Below, piece after piece: positions 1-5,920 of a DNA stretch of 8,567 nt (position 1 is its first letter; each line of letters starts with the position of its first letter). The notes below the pieces were generated by a model that saw only the letters and a list, made by a program, of their open reading frames with translations, searched no databases and was not told the origin of the DNA. Location: contig JAQVPT010000149.1 in assembly GCA_028701945.1 (NCBI GenBank), positions 1 through 8,567 of the forward strand, in the 5' to 3' direction. The position numbers and the translations under genes are program-made. This DNA comes from Bacteroidales bacterium (lineage in GTDB: Bacteria; Bacteroidota; Bacteroidia; Bacteroidales; ML635J-15).

Positions 1-719
1 TTGAGTTTTGGACATGTTTGCACAGGCAGGTACACAGTATCCAAGTTTCTTTGGTCTTTATTGTAATAGCGATAGGCATAAAAATATTTATCATAAATCA
101 GCAAAACCAATTTCAAATACATAAACTTGAGCAAGCTAAAACAATTTCGGAACTCGATTTTCTTAAAACTCAAATGAATCCTCATTTTTTGTTTAATATT
201 TTAAATAATATTTATATTCAAACTCGCATTGAGCCTAAAAAGTCTTCTGAGATGATTTTAAAATTGTCAGATTTGCTCCGTTATCAGCTTTATGAATGTT
301 CGCAGGATAAAGTGATGTTAAAGGCAGAAGTCGAATACTTACGTAATTATGTGGAGTTACAGAAAATGCGTATTGCAAAAGTTGATATCAAATTTGAACA
401 AAATGGTAGTTTTAAAGGTTTAATGGTATATCCTTTTATGTTTATACCATTTTTGGAAAATGCTTTCAAACATGGGATAAGTTCAAAAAATGTTGATAAT
501 TTTATTCATATTTTTGTTGAAATAGTAGAAAAATATGTTATCTTTGCAGTGAAAAACTCGAAGAATGATACAAAGCCTAGTTTAGGAAAAAAACAAGGTG
601 GGATAGGTCTAATAAATATTGAACGGAGGCTTGAATTATTATATAAAGATAATTATGAACTTACAGTAGAAGATAGAGAAGAATATTACTATGTTAAATT
701 AAAAATAGAATTAAAATGA
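1..719 (+). CDS. LytS-type sensor histidine kinase, 3' part
   Basis: Membrane sensor kinase that would autophosphorylate on histidine and pass phosphate to the LytTR regulator encoded next. The frame is open to the left edge, so the N-terminus and probably further membrane segments are missing; the TTG at 18 is not a convincing start. Numbering from that TTG, residues 7-26 are a hydrophobic membrane segment, followed by a short linker helix. The His_kinase (LytS/YehU family) motif LKTQMNPHFLFNILNNIY follows, with the phospho-accepting His at residue 56 (bases 183-185). The ATPase domain shows an N-box FLENAFKHG (Asn 148) and a glycine loop GGIGLINIERR near 194-204. The stop overlaps the next start as ATGA, indicating translational coupling. 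The kinase class is clear; the signal sensed cannot be told because the sensor part is outside the window. Confidence 0.93.
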   Translation, partial: EFWTCLHRQVHSIQVSLVFIVIAIGIKIFIINQQNQFQIHKLEQAKTISELDFLKTQMNPHFLFNILNNIYIQTRIEPKKSSEMILKLSDLLRYQLYECSQDKVMLKAEVEYLRNYVELQKMRIAKVDIKFEQNGSFKGLMVYPFMFIPFLENAFKHGISSKNVDNFIHIFVEIVEKYVIFAVKNSKNDTKPSLGKKQGGIGLINIERRLELLYKDNYELTVEDREEYYYVKLKIELK

Positions 720-1429
720 TGAAATGTATAATTGTAGATGACGAACCTTTAGCACGTGAAGGTATGAAAATGAACATCAGCGAATTATCAAACCTTAAAT
801 TGGTTGGTGAATTTGAAGATGCTACCTCTGCTAATGACTTTATTCAAAAAAATGATGTTGATATTATGTTTTTGGATATTGAAATGCCTGGCGTATCAGG
901 ATTAGAATTTCTAAGAAGTCTTAGTAACGCTCCTATGGTAATCCTTACAACAGCTTATCCTCAGTATGCTGTCGAAGCTTATGAATTAGATGTTGTTGAT
1001 TATTTAGTAAAACCTGTAAAACTTGATAGATTTATTAAAGCAGTTGCGAAAGCTGAAGAATTTATCAAATTATCTGAAAATGTTGCCGTTTTTGAAGCAA
1101 TCGAAGACGATTTTATTTTCATTAAATCAGAAAGAAAATATGTAAAAATCAGATTTGATGAATTATTGTTTATCGAAGGTCTTAAAGACTATGTAATTGT
1201 TCATGCTACTCATGGTAAATATATGACTGCAATGAACGTTAAAACTATTCACAATAAACTACCCGAAGAAATTTTCTTTAGAGTTAGTAAATCGTTTATT
1301 ATCAACGTAACTCACATTGACGATATTGATGGTAACTTTGTTAATATCAAAGAAAATAGAGTACCTATCGGACGTTCTTACAGAGATGTTTTCTTAGAAT
1401 TCGTTAACAGAAGATTATTAAGAAGATAA
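716..1429 (+). CDS. LytTR-family response regulator
   Basis: DNA-binding response regulator paired with the upstream LytS-type kinase. Residues 1-120 are a receiver domain: acidic pair D8/D9, phospho-accepting D54 in FLDIEMPG, T78/T79 at the switch position, and K99 in the LVKPVKL motif. Residues about 133-232 are a LytTR DNA-binding domain, with FIKSERKYVKI, the EGLKDYVIVH stretch, FFRVSKSFIINVTHID and the terminal VPIGRSYRD. At 237 aa it has the usual length for the family. Two start codons are in tandem (716 and 719); both overlap the kinase stop, so coupling holds either way. The target genes are unknown. LytTR proteins bind direct repeats in promoters, but no such pair stands out here. 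Family assignment is very secure. Confidence 0.96.
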   Translation: MMKCIIVDDEPLAREGMKMNISELSNLKLVGEFEDATSANDFIQKNDVDIMFLDIEMPGVSGLEFLRSLSNAPMVILTTAYPQYAVEAYELDVVDYLVKPVKLDRFIKAVAKAEEFIKLSENVAVFEAIEDDFIFIKSERKYVKIRFDELLFIEGLKDYVIVHATHGKYMTAMNVKTIHNKLPEEIFFRVSKSFIINVTHIDDIDGNFVNIKENRVPIGRSYRDVFLEFVNRRLLRR

Positions 1430-1441
1430 TTCTTTTAATAA

Positions 1442-1491
1442 CTATCATAAAAAAATAGTATCTTTACGGATGCTATTTTTTTTTATGATAG
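1442..1491 (+). terminator. Long A/T-rich hairpin, possible terminator of the kinase–regulator operon
   Basis: Bases 1442-1461 (CTATCAT, seven A, TAGTAT) pair with 1470-1491 (ATGCTA, nine T, ATGATAG) around an 8-base loop. The stem is about 20 bp with one G·T pair and a two-base T bulge. An A tract in the left arm and a T tract in the right arm, just after a stop codon, is the layout of bidirectional intrinsic terminators, but the stem core is poor in G+C. The right arm contains both candidate ATG starts of the next gene (1470 and 1485), so it could instead control that gene's translation. Structure is seen; function is inferred. Confidence 0.5.
1459..1466 (+). promoter_or_regulatory. Possible Bacteroidota -7 element (TATCTTTA)
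   Basis: TATCTTTA matches seven of eight positions of the Bacteroidota consensus TAnnTTTG, 18 bases before the ATG at 1485. No clear TTG-type -33 element is seen about 20 bases upstream. It lies inside the hairpin at 1442-1491. If used, transcription would start around 1471 and give the Hpt gene a leader of only about a dozen bases. Confidence 0.35.
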
Positions 1492-1832
1492 AAACTTGTA
1501 TTAATATTATTGCACTCAAAGAAAGAACCGCTGATGATAACGAGCTTGCGGTTGATCTTTTGCAAATGCTGAAAAATTGTCAGCAGCAGAAATTAATCGA
1601 GCTATTGGAGGCGATTGATGACCGCAATTACAAGCTGATTGGATTCCTTTTACATAAATTTAAAACCCCAGTTGCGACACTAGGATTTGATAAATTGAAA
1701 TCTGAAATAGAGATTGTAGAAAGAAATGCACAAAATTATTCTGAGACTTTTGATTACAATTCTAAAATTAATTGTATTTTTATATCCTTAAATAATCATA
1801 TTGTAGAACTAGAAAAAATACTAAAAAAATAA
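1485..1832 (+). CDS. Single-domain Hpt histidine phosphotransfer protein
   Basis: Small (115 aa), soluble, apparently all-helical protein that fits an Hpt four-helix bundle. Residues 53-68 read FLLHKFKTPVATLGFD, matching the Hpt signature HxLKGxxxxLG with Thr in place of Gly; I recall such HxFKT/HxMKx variants as common in Bacteroidota. The candidate phospho-accepting residue is His 57 (bases 1653-1655). The flanking helices are acidic and amphipathic, and no other domain is present. I chose ATG 1485 (MIETCINII) over the longer in-frame ATG 1470, because 1470 would translate the T tract of the hairpin as LFFF. It ends four bases before the SPFH-GYF gene, so the two are probably co-transcribed. 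Hpt proteins shuttle phosphate between receiver domains of hybrid kinases and regulators; none with that layout is visible nearby, so the partner is unknown. The assignment rests on one motif plus size. Confidence 0.72.
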   Translation: MIETCINIIALKERTADDNELAVDLLQMLKNCQQQKLIELLEAIDDRNYKLIGFLLHKFKTPVATLGFDKLKSEIEIVERNAQNYSETFDYNSKINCIFISLNNHIVELEKILKK

Positions 1833-1836
1833 ATTT

Positions 1837-2976
1837 ATGGGAATACTAAACAAGTTAAAGAAGGAATTTATTGATATCATTGAGTGGTTAGACCCTAGTA
1901 ATGATATTATAGTTCATCGTTTTGAAAGATATCAGAACGAAATAAAAATGGGTTCGAAACTTACTGTTAGAGAATCTCAAGTAGCGGTTTTTATTAATGA
2001 AGGACAAATTGCTGATGTTTATTCGCCAGGTATGTACACACTAACAACTGAAAACATGCCGATATTATCAACTCTTAAAGGTTGGAAGTATGGTTTTAAC
2101 AGTCCGTTTAAAGCAGAGGTGTATTTTGTAAATACCAAAAAGTTCCTTGATAATAAATGGGGTACGCCTAATCCAGTAATGTTAAGAGATGCTGAATTTG
2201 GCCCTATCAGAATTAGAGCTTTTGGTAATTATGAATTTAGAGTTAACGATGCTGCAACCTTTATACGTGATATCGTAGTTACAGATGGAAGCTTTACAAC
2301 AGAACAGGTAACTAATCAATTAAGAAATATAATTGTAACTCGATTTACTGATGCAGTGGCAGAGGCTAAAATCCCTGTGTTAGACATGGCTGCTAATTAT
2401 AATGAGTTTTCCGAGGTTATTGGGAAAGTAATAAAGGATAAGTATAATGCTTATGGTCTCGAGATGACTAAATTCTTAGTCTCTAATATCTCACTTCCAC
2501 CAAATGTTGAGGAAGCTCTTGACAAGCGTTCAAGTATGGGGATTATTGGAAATATGGGACAATATACTCAATTTCAAGCTGCTAATGCGATGGAAGCGGC
2601 TGCTACTAATCCAGGTGGAGGTGGAGCTTCCGAAGGAATGGGAATGGGAATGGGGCTTGCTATGGCAAATACCATGATGACTAATATGAATCAAAGTAAC
2701 CAACCTCAGCAACAACAACCACAAGGAGGTGGAGCTCCTCCACCAATGCCACCGGCTTTAACTTTTTTTGCTGTTGTAAACGGTCAGCAAGCTGGTCCTT
2801 ATGATATAAATACATTAAAACAAATGGCTGCTAATGGCTCATTGGTAAAAGATACTTTAGTCTGGAGAGACGGAATGGCTAATTGGACAGCCGCAGGACA
2901 AGTCTCCGAAATGACTCAAGTATTTGGTGCAACTCCACCGCCATTACCACCGCCACCGCCAGTTCCTGGAACTTAA
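1837..2976 (+). CDS. SPFH-domain protein (YdjI-like) with C-terminal GYF_2 domain
   Basis: Protein of 379 aa with no transmembrane segment. Residues 1-230 are an SPFH/Band-7 domain of the YdjI (virion-core-protein-like) type: N-terminal FIDIIEWLDPSNDIIVHRF, then SQVAVFINEGQIADVYSPGMYTL, GPIRIRAFGNYEFRV and the helix through DMAANYNEF. Residues 233-305 are a low-complexity Gly/Met/Gln linker with GMGMGMG (from three tandem GGAATG units at 2635-2652). Residues 309-360 form a GYF_2 domain (FFAVVNGQQAGPYDINTL and LVWRDGMANW). It is bordered by PPPMPP before and PPPLPPPPP after. Many YdjI-type proteins end in a zinc ribbon; here GYF_2 replaces it. SPFH proteins assemble into oligomers at membranes, and Bacillus YdjI works with PspA-type envelope-stress proteins. 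The start four bases after the Hpt stop suggests an operon. The exact role is not known. Confidence 0.9.
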   Translation: MGILNKLKKEFIDIIEWLDPSNDIIVHRFERYQNEIKMGSKLTVRESQVAVFINEGQIADVYSPGMYTLTTENMPILSTLKGWKYGFNSPFKAEVYFVNTKKFLDNKWGTPNPVMLRDAEFGPIRIRAFGNYEFRVNDAATFIRDIVVTDGSFTTEQVTNQLRNIIVTRFTDAVAEAKIPVLDMAANYNEFSEVIGKVIKDKYNAYGLEMTKFLVSNISLPPNVEEALDKRSSMGIIGNMGQYTQFQAANAMEAAATNPGGGGASEGMGMGMGLAMANTMMTNMNQSNQPQQQQPQGGGAPPPMPPALTFFAVVNGQQAGPYDINTLKQMAANGSLVKDTLVWRDGMANWTAAGQVSEMTQVFGATPPPLPPPPPVPGT

Positions 2977-2997
2977 AAATATTGTTGCACTAATGGT

Positions 2998-3009
2998 TTG
3001 TCAAACAAC
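2998..3009 (+). repeat. 12-base repeat, left copy (inverted partner at 5602-5613)
   Basis: TTGTCAAACAAC here is the exact reverse complement of GTTGTTTGACAA at 5602-5613. The left copy lies 21 bases after the stop of the SPFH-GYF gene. The flanking bases do not extend the match. It could be the end of a repeat family, a regulator site, or chance. Confidence 0.45.
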
Positions 3010-3042
3010 GGCAAATTATGGAGTAATCGGCGAAGCTAGCCC

Positions 3043-3069
3043 CTCACGCATTGTATTGAGATGCGTGAG
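3043..3069 (+). repeat. Perfect 9-bp stem-loop
   Basis: CTCACGCAT (3043-3051) pairs exactly with ATGCGTGAG (3061-3069) around a 9-base loop. There is no T tract after it, so it is not a classical terminator. It lies within the repeat-like part of the spacer. Confidence 0.65.
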
Positions 3070-3112
3070 TTTGTCGAACTAAGCGGAGCGTTGCATTGAG
3101 ACGTAGTCGAAC
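3055..3112 (+). repeat. Imperfect direct repeat, ATTGAG…TCGAAC
   Basis: Two units begin ATTGAGA and end GTCGAAC: 3055-3079 (ATTGAGATGCGTGAG, then TTTGTCGAAC) and 3095-3112 (ATTGAGACGTAGTCGAAC). The first carries extra bases in the middle. ATTGAG…GTCGAA is a pattern I recall from dispersed intergenic repeats in Bacteroidota and cyanobacteria; that comparison is from memory and unconfirmed. Confidence 0.45.
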
Positions 3113-3377
3113 CTGCCGAAATAACTAAGGAGAAAAACAGAAAAATAGTAAGTCAACATGGCTGATTTATTGCGTAACACTTGCTTAGTGTGGGTTTAAG
3201 CGTTTATGCATTTAATAAACTTTCGTTATTTTACAGGGCAATGCTTCGGAATCGGCAGCAAAAGCATACTACCAACCATTTTGCCATTAGCAAATCTCAT
3301 CTATGAATAAATTTCTTATTAAAGAACAATTTATCAGTTAAAATCATTCTTTTGATAATTTTATGTTAAATTTTTGC

Positions 3378-3385
3378 TATTTTCG
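3378..3385 (+). promoter_or_regulatory. Possible -7 element of the CLC gene (TATTTTCG)
   Basis: TATTTTCG matches seven of eight positions of TAnnTTTG, 24 bases before the chosen ATG at 3410. A TTTG at 3351-3354 could be the -33 element, with a 23-base gap that is slightly longer than usual. Its presence argues against the upstream in-frame TTG at 3374 as the start, since that codon would lie before the transcript begins. Confidence 0.4.
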
Positions 3386-3409
3386 TCAATACAAATAAAA
3401 GTGCAGTTG

Positions 3410-5191
3410 ATGTCTAAACGTAGAAGTATATTTAATAAAATTTATCTTTGGAGCATTGTAAAACGAAATGACCGCCAGTTTCTTTTATTTTGTAGTTTGG
3501 TAATTGGTGTTATAGCTGGGTTTTTAGCTCTCGGCTTAAAAACAGCAGTTTATTACCTTCGCGATTTTGTCCTACTTGAGAGTTTTACCGAAATTCGTTT
3601 GTTGTTATTTATTCTACCTGCCGTTGGTATTTTTATTACTTACATTATGAAAAAGTGGATACTTAGAGACAATAGTAAACATAATGTACAGGAGATTTTA
3701 TATTCTATTTCGAGGCGTAATTCAAAAATGGAGCGTCATAAAATAATAAGCTCTGTTCTTGGTGCAGTTTTTACTGCCGGATTTGGTGGTTCTGTTGGTC
3801 TTGAGTCTCCTGTTATTAGCTCAGGAGGAGCATTTGGCTCAAATTTAGCACGTTGGCTGCGTATGGATTATAAAGAGATTACTCTTTTACTTGCTTGCGG
3901 CTCTGCTGCTGGAATATCTGCCATTTTTAATACGCCTATCGCTGGAGTCGTTTTTGCAATCGAAGTTTTGATGATTGACCTTACACGATTTTCTTTAATT
4001 CCGCTTTTGCTGGCTTCTACAACCGGAACAATTGTTACGTTTATGTTATATGGTGAAGGGATTCTCTTTCAATATGCTATTACTCAATCATTTATGGCAG
4101 GGAATATCCCTTATTATCTGCTCCTTGCTGTAGTTGTTGCTTTTGTTTCTTTATATTTTACTAAAACATTTTTGTATGTTCAGAAAGTCTTTGAGAAAAT
4201 AAAAAATGAGTTGGTGAAAATTGTTATTGGAGGACTATTGTTTGGACTTTTATTGTATGTGTTTCCTCAACTTTATGGTGAAGGTTATTTGAGTGTTACG
4301 CATCTTCTTAATGGCGATTTAGAATCATTTACAGGAAACGCATTTATGTTTAATGAGATTGGTTCTTCAGCTTTATTATTCGTAATTTTAATGTTATCTT
4401 TAATTTTATTAAAAGTTGTCGCAACAAGTATGACGATTGCAGCAGGCGGAGTGGGAGGGATATTTGCACCTTCGGCTGTTACAGGTGCCATGACAGGATA
4501 TTTATTTGCTTTCTCGGTTAATATAATTGCTGGAGAGTATATTTTGTCACCAGGTAATTTCGCTTTGGTTGGAATGGCTGCTTGTCTTAGTGGTGTACTT
4601 CATGCTCCTTTGACAGGATTGTTCCTTATTGCAGAAATTACCTCCGGCTACGAACTTATTGTCCCCTTGATGATGGCAGTTACAGTTGTGTTTATTATTG
4701 TAAAACTTATTGAGCCACATTCTATCTTTACTTTTCAGTTGGCTAAAAGGGGAGAACTAATTACGCACCATAAAGATAAGGCGGTCTTAAATTTTCTTAA
4801 AATTGAAAATGTATTAGAAAATAATTTGCAAAAAGTCCCAGTTACCGCAAATCTTGGAGAACTAGTTAATTATATCTCAAAATCTAAACGAAATATTTTT
4901 CCTGTTATTGATGATGATGGCAAATTGCAAGGAATAGTTTATATTGAAGATATCAGAGATATTATGTTTAGACAGGAGCTTTATCAAAACACTTGGGTGA
5001 AAAATCTTATGAGAGTACCTAATGTTGTGGTCGATGTAAATGATACTATGCAAGAAGTTATGAATAAATTTAACATCACTGATTCATGGAATCTTCCAGT
5101 AATACAAGACGATAAATACATCGGAATTATTAGTAAATCTTCACTATTTTCAGTTTATCGCAAAAAACTTATTAGTATCTCCGAAGATTAA
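3410..5191 (+). CDS. CLC-family chloride channel/transporter with CBS pair
   Basis: Inner-membrane anion transporter of 593 aa. Residues 25-435 are the many-helix CLC core. The second signature is GLESP (130-134), with Glu 132 at the gating-glutamate position (E148 of E. coli ClcA). The third is GGIFAP (349-354), complete. The first signature (GSGIPE in ClcA) is degenerate here, KHNVQE (90-95). The stretch FAIEV (182-186) aligns with FIIEEM of ClcA, placing Val where ClcA has its internal proton glutamate (E203). Residues about 468-520 and 530-585 are two CBS domains, likely cytosolic and possibly nucleotide-binding. I chose ATG 3410 (MSKRRSIFNK) over the in-frame TTG at 3374, because a promoter-like element overlaps that region. 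The YbaN gene follows after 38 bases. Whether it is a channel or a proton-coupled exchanger is not settled by sequence. Confidence 0.93.
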   Translation: MSKRRSIFNKIYLWSIVKRNDRQFLLFCSLVIGVIAGFLALGLKTAVYYLRDFVLLESFTEIRLLLFILPAVGIFITYIMKKWILRDNSKHNVQEILYSISRRNSKMERHKIISSVLGAVFTAGFGGSVGLESPVISSGGAFGSNLARWLRMDYKEITLLLACGSAAGISAIFNTPIAGVVFAIEVLMIDLTRFSLIPLLLASTTGTIVTFMLYGEGILFQYAITQSFMAGNIPYYLLLAVVVAFVSLYFTKTFLYVQKVFEKIKNELVKIVIGGLLFGLLLYVFPQLYGEGYLSVTHLLNGDLESFTGNAFMFNEIGSSALLFVILMLSLILLKVVATSMTIAAGGVGGIFAPSAVTGAMTGYLFAFSVNIIAGEYILSPGNFALVGMAACLSGVLHAPLTGLFLIAEITSGYELIVPLMMAVTVVFIIVKLIEPHSIFTFQLAKRGELITHHKDKAVLNFLKIENVLENNLQKVPVTANLGELVNYISKSKRNIFPVIDDDGKLQGIVYIEDIRDIMFRQELYQNTWVKNLMRVPNVVVDVNDTMQEVMNKFNITDSWNLPVIQDDKYIGIISKSSLFSVYRKKLISISED

Positions 5192-5214
5192 TAAGGTGGT
5201 TTCCTTCTTTTTTT

Positions 5215-5222
5215 TATTTTTG
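5215..5222 (+). promoter_or_regulatory. Possible -7 element of the YbaN gene (TATTTTTG)
   Basis: TATTTTTG is an exact TAnnTTTG match, ending eight bases before the ATG at 5230. If active, transcription would start about 5227 and the message would be nearly leaderless. No clear -33 TTG is seen, and T-rich DNA yields this pattern by chance fairly often. The gene could also be read through from the CLC gene. Confidence 0.35.
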
Positions 5223-5229
5223 CAAATTG

Positions 5230-5598
5230 ATGCTAAAAATCTTTTACATAATACTTGGCAGTTTGGCTGTATTGCTTGGTGTAATTGGAATTATTGTTCC
5301 AGGATTACCAACAACCCCATTTTTGCTACTTGCAGCATGGTTTTATGTAAGGTCAAACAAACAATTATACGATAAACTAATAAATAATAAGTTTTTAGGA
5401 AAGTATATATGTCAATATCAAAAGAATAAAGCAATCCCTCTTGCAACAAAGATATATTCAATATCGGTAATGTGGGTGATGATAGCTTTATCAACAATTG
5501 TTTTTGTAAAAAGCATCTCTGGTCAAATAGTGATTATTATTGCAGGGATTGTTGGAACCGTAGTAATGGGATTTGTAATCAAAACTTTAAAAAAATAG
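5230..5598 (+). CDS. DUF454 (YbaN-family) small inner-membrane protein
   Basis: Protein of 122 aa, typical for DUF454. The family signature is at residues 17-42 (GVIGIIVPGLPTTPFLLLAA, then WFYVRSN), with the Pro-Gly-Leu-Pro-Thr-Thr-Pro turn between hydrophobic stretches. A further conserved stretch is KAIPLATKI (67-75). Hydrophobic segments at about 4-38, 76-95 and 98-117 suggest three or four membrane passes; the C-terminus is basic (KTLKK). I chose ATG 5230; a TTG directly before it (5227) is less likely. It follows the CLC gene by 38 bases, so co-transcription is possible. The biochemical role of the family is unknown to me. The family call is secure; ybaN is the E. coli homologue name, not used as a symbol because orthology is unproven. 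Confidence 0.9.
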   Translation: MLKIFYIILGSLAVLLGVIGIIVPGLPTTPFLLLAAWFYVRSNKQLYDKLINNKFLGKYICQYQKNKAIPLATKIYSISVMWVMIALSTIVFVKSISGQIVIIIAGIVGTVVMGFVIKTLKK

Positions 5599-5601
5599 TT
5601 T

Positions 5602-5613
5602 GTTGTTTGACAA
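5602..5613 (-). repeat. 12-base repeat, right copy (inverted partner at 2998-3009)
   Basis: GTTGTTTGACAA is the exact reverse complement of TTGTCAAACAAC at 2998-3009. It begins three bases after the YbaN stop codon. Together the two copies bracket the CLC–YbaN pair. Confidence 0.45.
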
Positions 5614-5650
5614 TACGCTAGAGCAAACGCATACTTTTAACGTAAAAAGT

Positions 5651-5702
5651 CTTTTGTCATGGTTTTTGGTTTGCAAAAGCACCAAAAACACATGCCAAAA
5701 AG
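5651..5702 (+). repeat. Imperfect stem-loop, ~20-bp arms
   Basis: The left arm 5651-5670 (CTTTTGTCATGGTTTTTGGT) faces 5681-5702 (ACCAAAAACACATGCC, then AAAAAG) around a 10-base loop. The inner nine pairs (GTTTTTGGT/ACCAAAAAC) are perfect; the outer part has a one-base bulge, one mismatch and one extra A. It could act as a weak terminator or protect the 3' end of the YbaN message. There is no T tract directly after it. Confidence 0.55.
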
Positions 5703-5718
5703 AGATTGTTCTGTAGAT

Positions 5719-5758
5719 TTTAACCCGTAACTTTCACTCTGTTCAGTCTTGGGTTAAA
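5719..5758 (+). repeat. 8-bp inverted repeat TTTAACCC/GGGTTAAA
   Basis: TTTAACCC (5719-5726) and GGGTTAAA (5751-5758) are exact reverse complements separated by 24 bases. It sits five bases before the 24-bp palindrome. The role is unknown. Confidence 0.5.
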
Positions 5759-5763
5759 CTAAT

Positions 5764-5787
5764 TGAGCCAGCCAGCTGGCTGGCTCA
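5764..5787 (+). repeat. Perfect 24-bp GC-rich palindrome
   Basis: TGAGCCAGCCAG (5764-5775) is followed directly by its exact reverse complement (5776-5787), with no spacer. The half-site contains a GCCA GCCA direct repeat, so hairpins with a small loop could also form. It is strikingly G+C-rich against AT-rich surroundings. No T tract follows, so it does not look like an intrinsic terminator. A dimeric regulator site, a REP-like element or a cruciform-forming sequence are all possible. Confidence 0.75.
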
Positions 5788-5912
5788 GACTATTTGTGCA
5801 ATTCGTAGTGATTGCAGCAACATAAAAGTATGAGTTTGCTGTGGACAATACAGTAGTCTGTTATATTTTTGTTAATTATTTTATTATTATCTCAACTTAA
5901 TTAATTTTACCG

Positions 5913-5920
5913 TATCTTTG
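5913..5920 (+). promoter_or_regulatory. Likely -7 element of the stomatin-like gene (TATCTTTG)
   Basis: TATCTTTG is an exact match to the Bacteroidota TAnnTTTG element, 40 bases before the ATG at 5961, giving a leader of about 35 bases. A -33 TTG at the usual spacing is not seen. The leader is A/T-rich without a Shine-Dalgarno sequence, as expected in this phylum. Confidence 0.55.

Larger units (their letters stand above)
2977..3409 (+). other. Spacer of 433 bases: no gene, repeat-derived sequence
   Basis: No coding frame with gene-like character is seen on either strand. The sequence is less AT-rich and more structured than the coding flanks. It holds a 12-base sequence repeated inverted after the YbaN gene (2998-3009), a perfect 9-bp hairpin (3043-3069), an imperfect direct repeat (3055-3079 and 3095-3112) and a weak 5-bp hairpin ACACT/AGTGT at 3177-3191. 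It also has ATGCTT (3241-3246) facing AAGCAT (3262-3267). The last ~100 bases are plain AT-rich sequence that probably carries the CLC gene promoter. Confidence 0.7.

Noticed and set aside
1470..1484. ATG at 1470 as the start of the Hpt gene
   Set aside because: The added residues MLFFF come from the T tract of the hairpin, and ATG 1485 gives a normal Hpt N-terminus.
3158..3199. 13-codon frame MADLLRNTCLVWV in the spacer
   Set aside because: The only purine-rich stretch upstream (AAGGAG at 3127-3132) is too far away, and nothing else supports translation.
4285..4491. Minus-strand open frame inside the CLC gene
   Set aside because: It is antisense to conserved CLC helices and the GIFAP motif, with no start signal or recognisable domain.
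5764..5787. 24-bp palindrome as a rho-independent terminator
   Set aside because: No T tract follows and there is no spacer for a loop; it also lies about 165 bases after the nearest stop.
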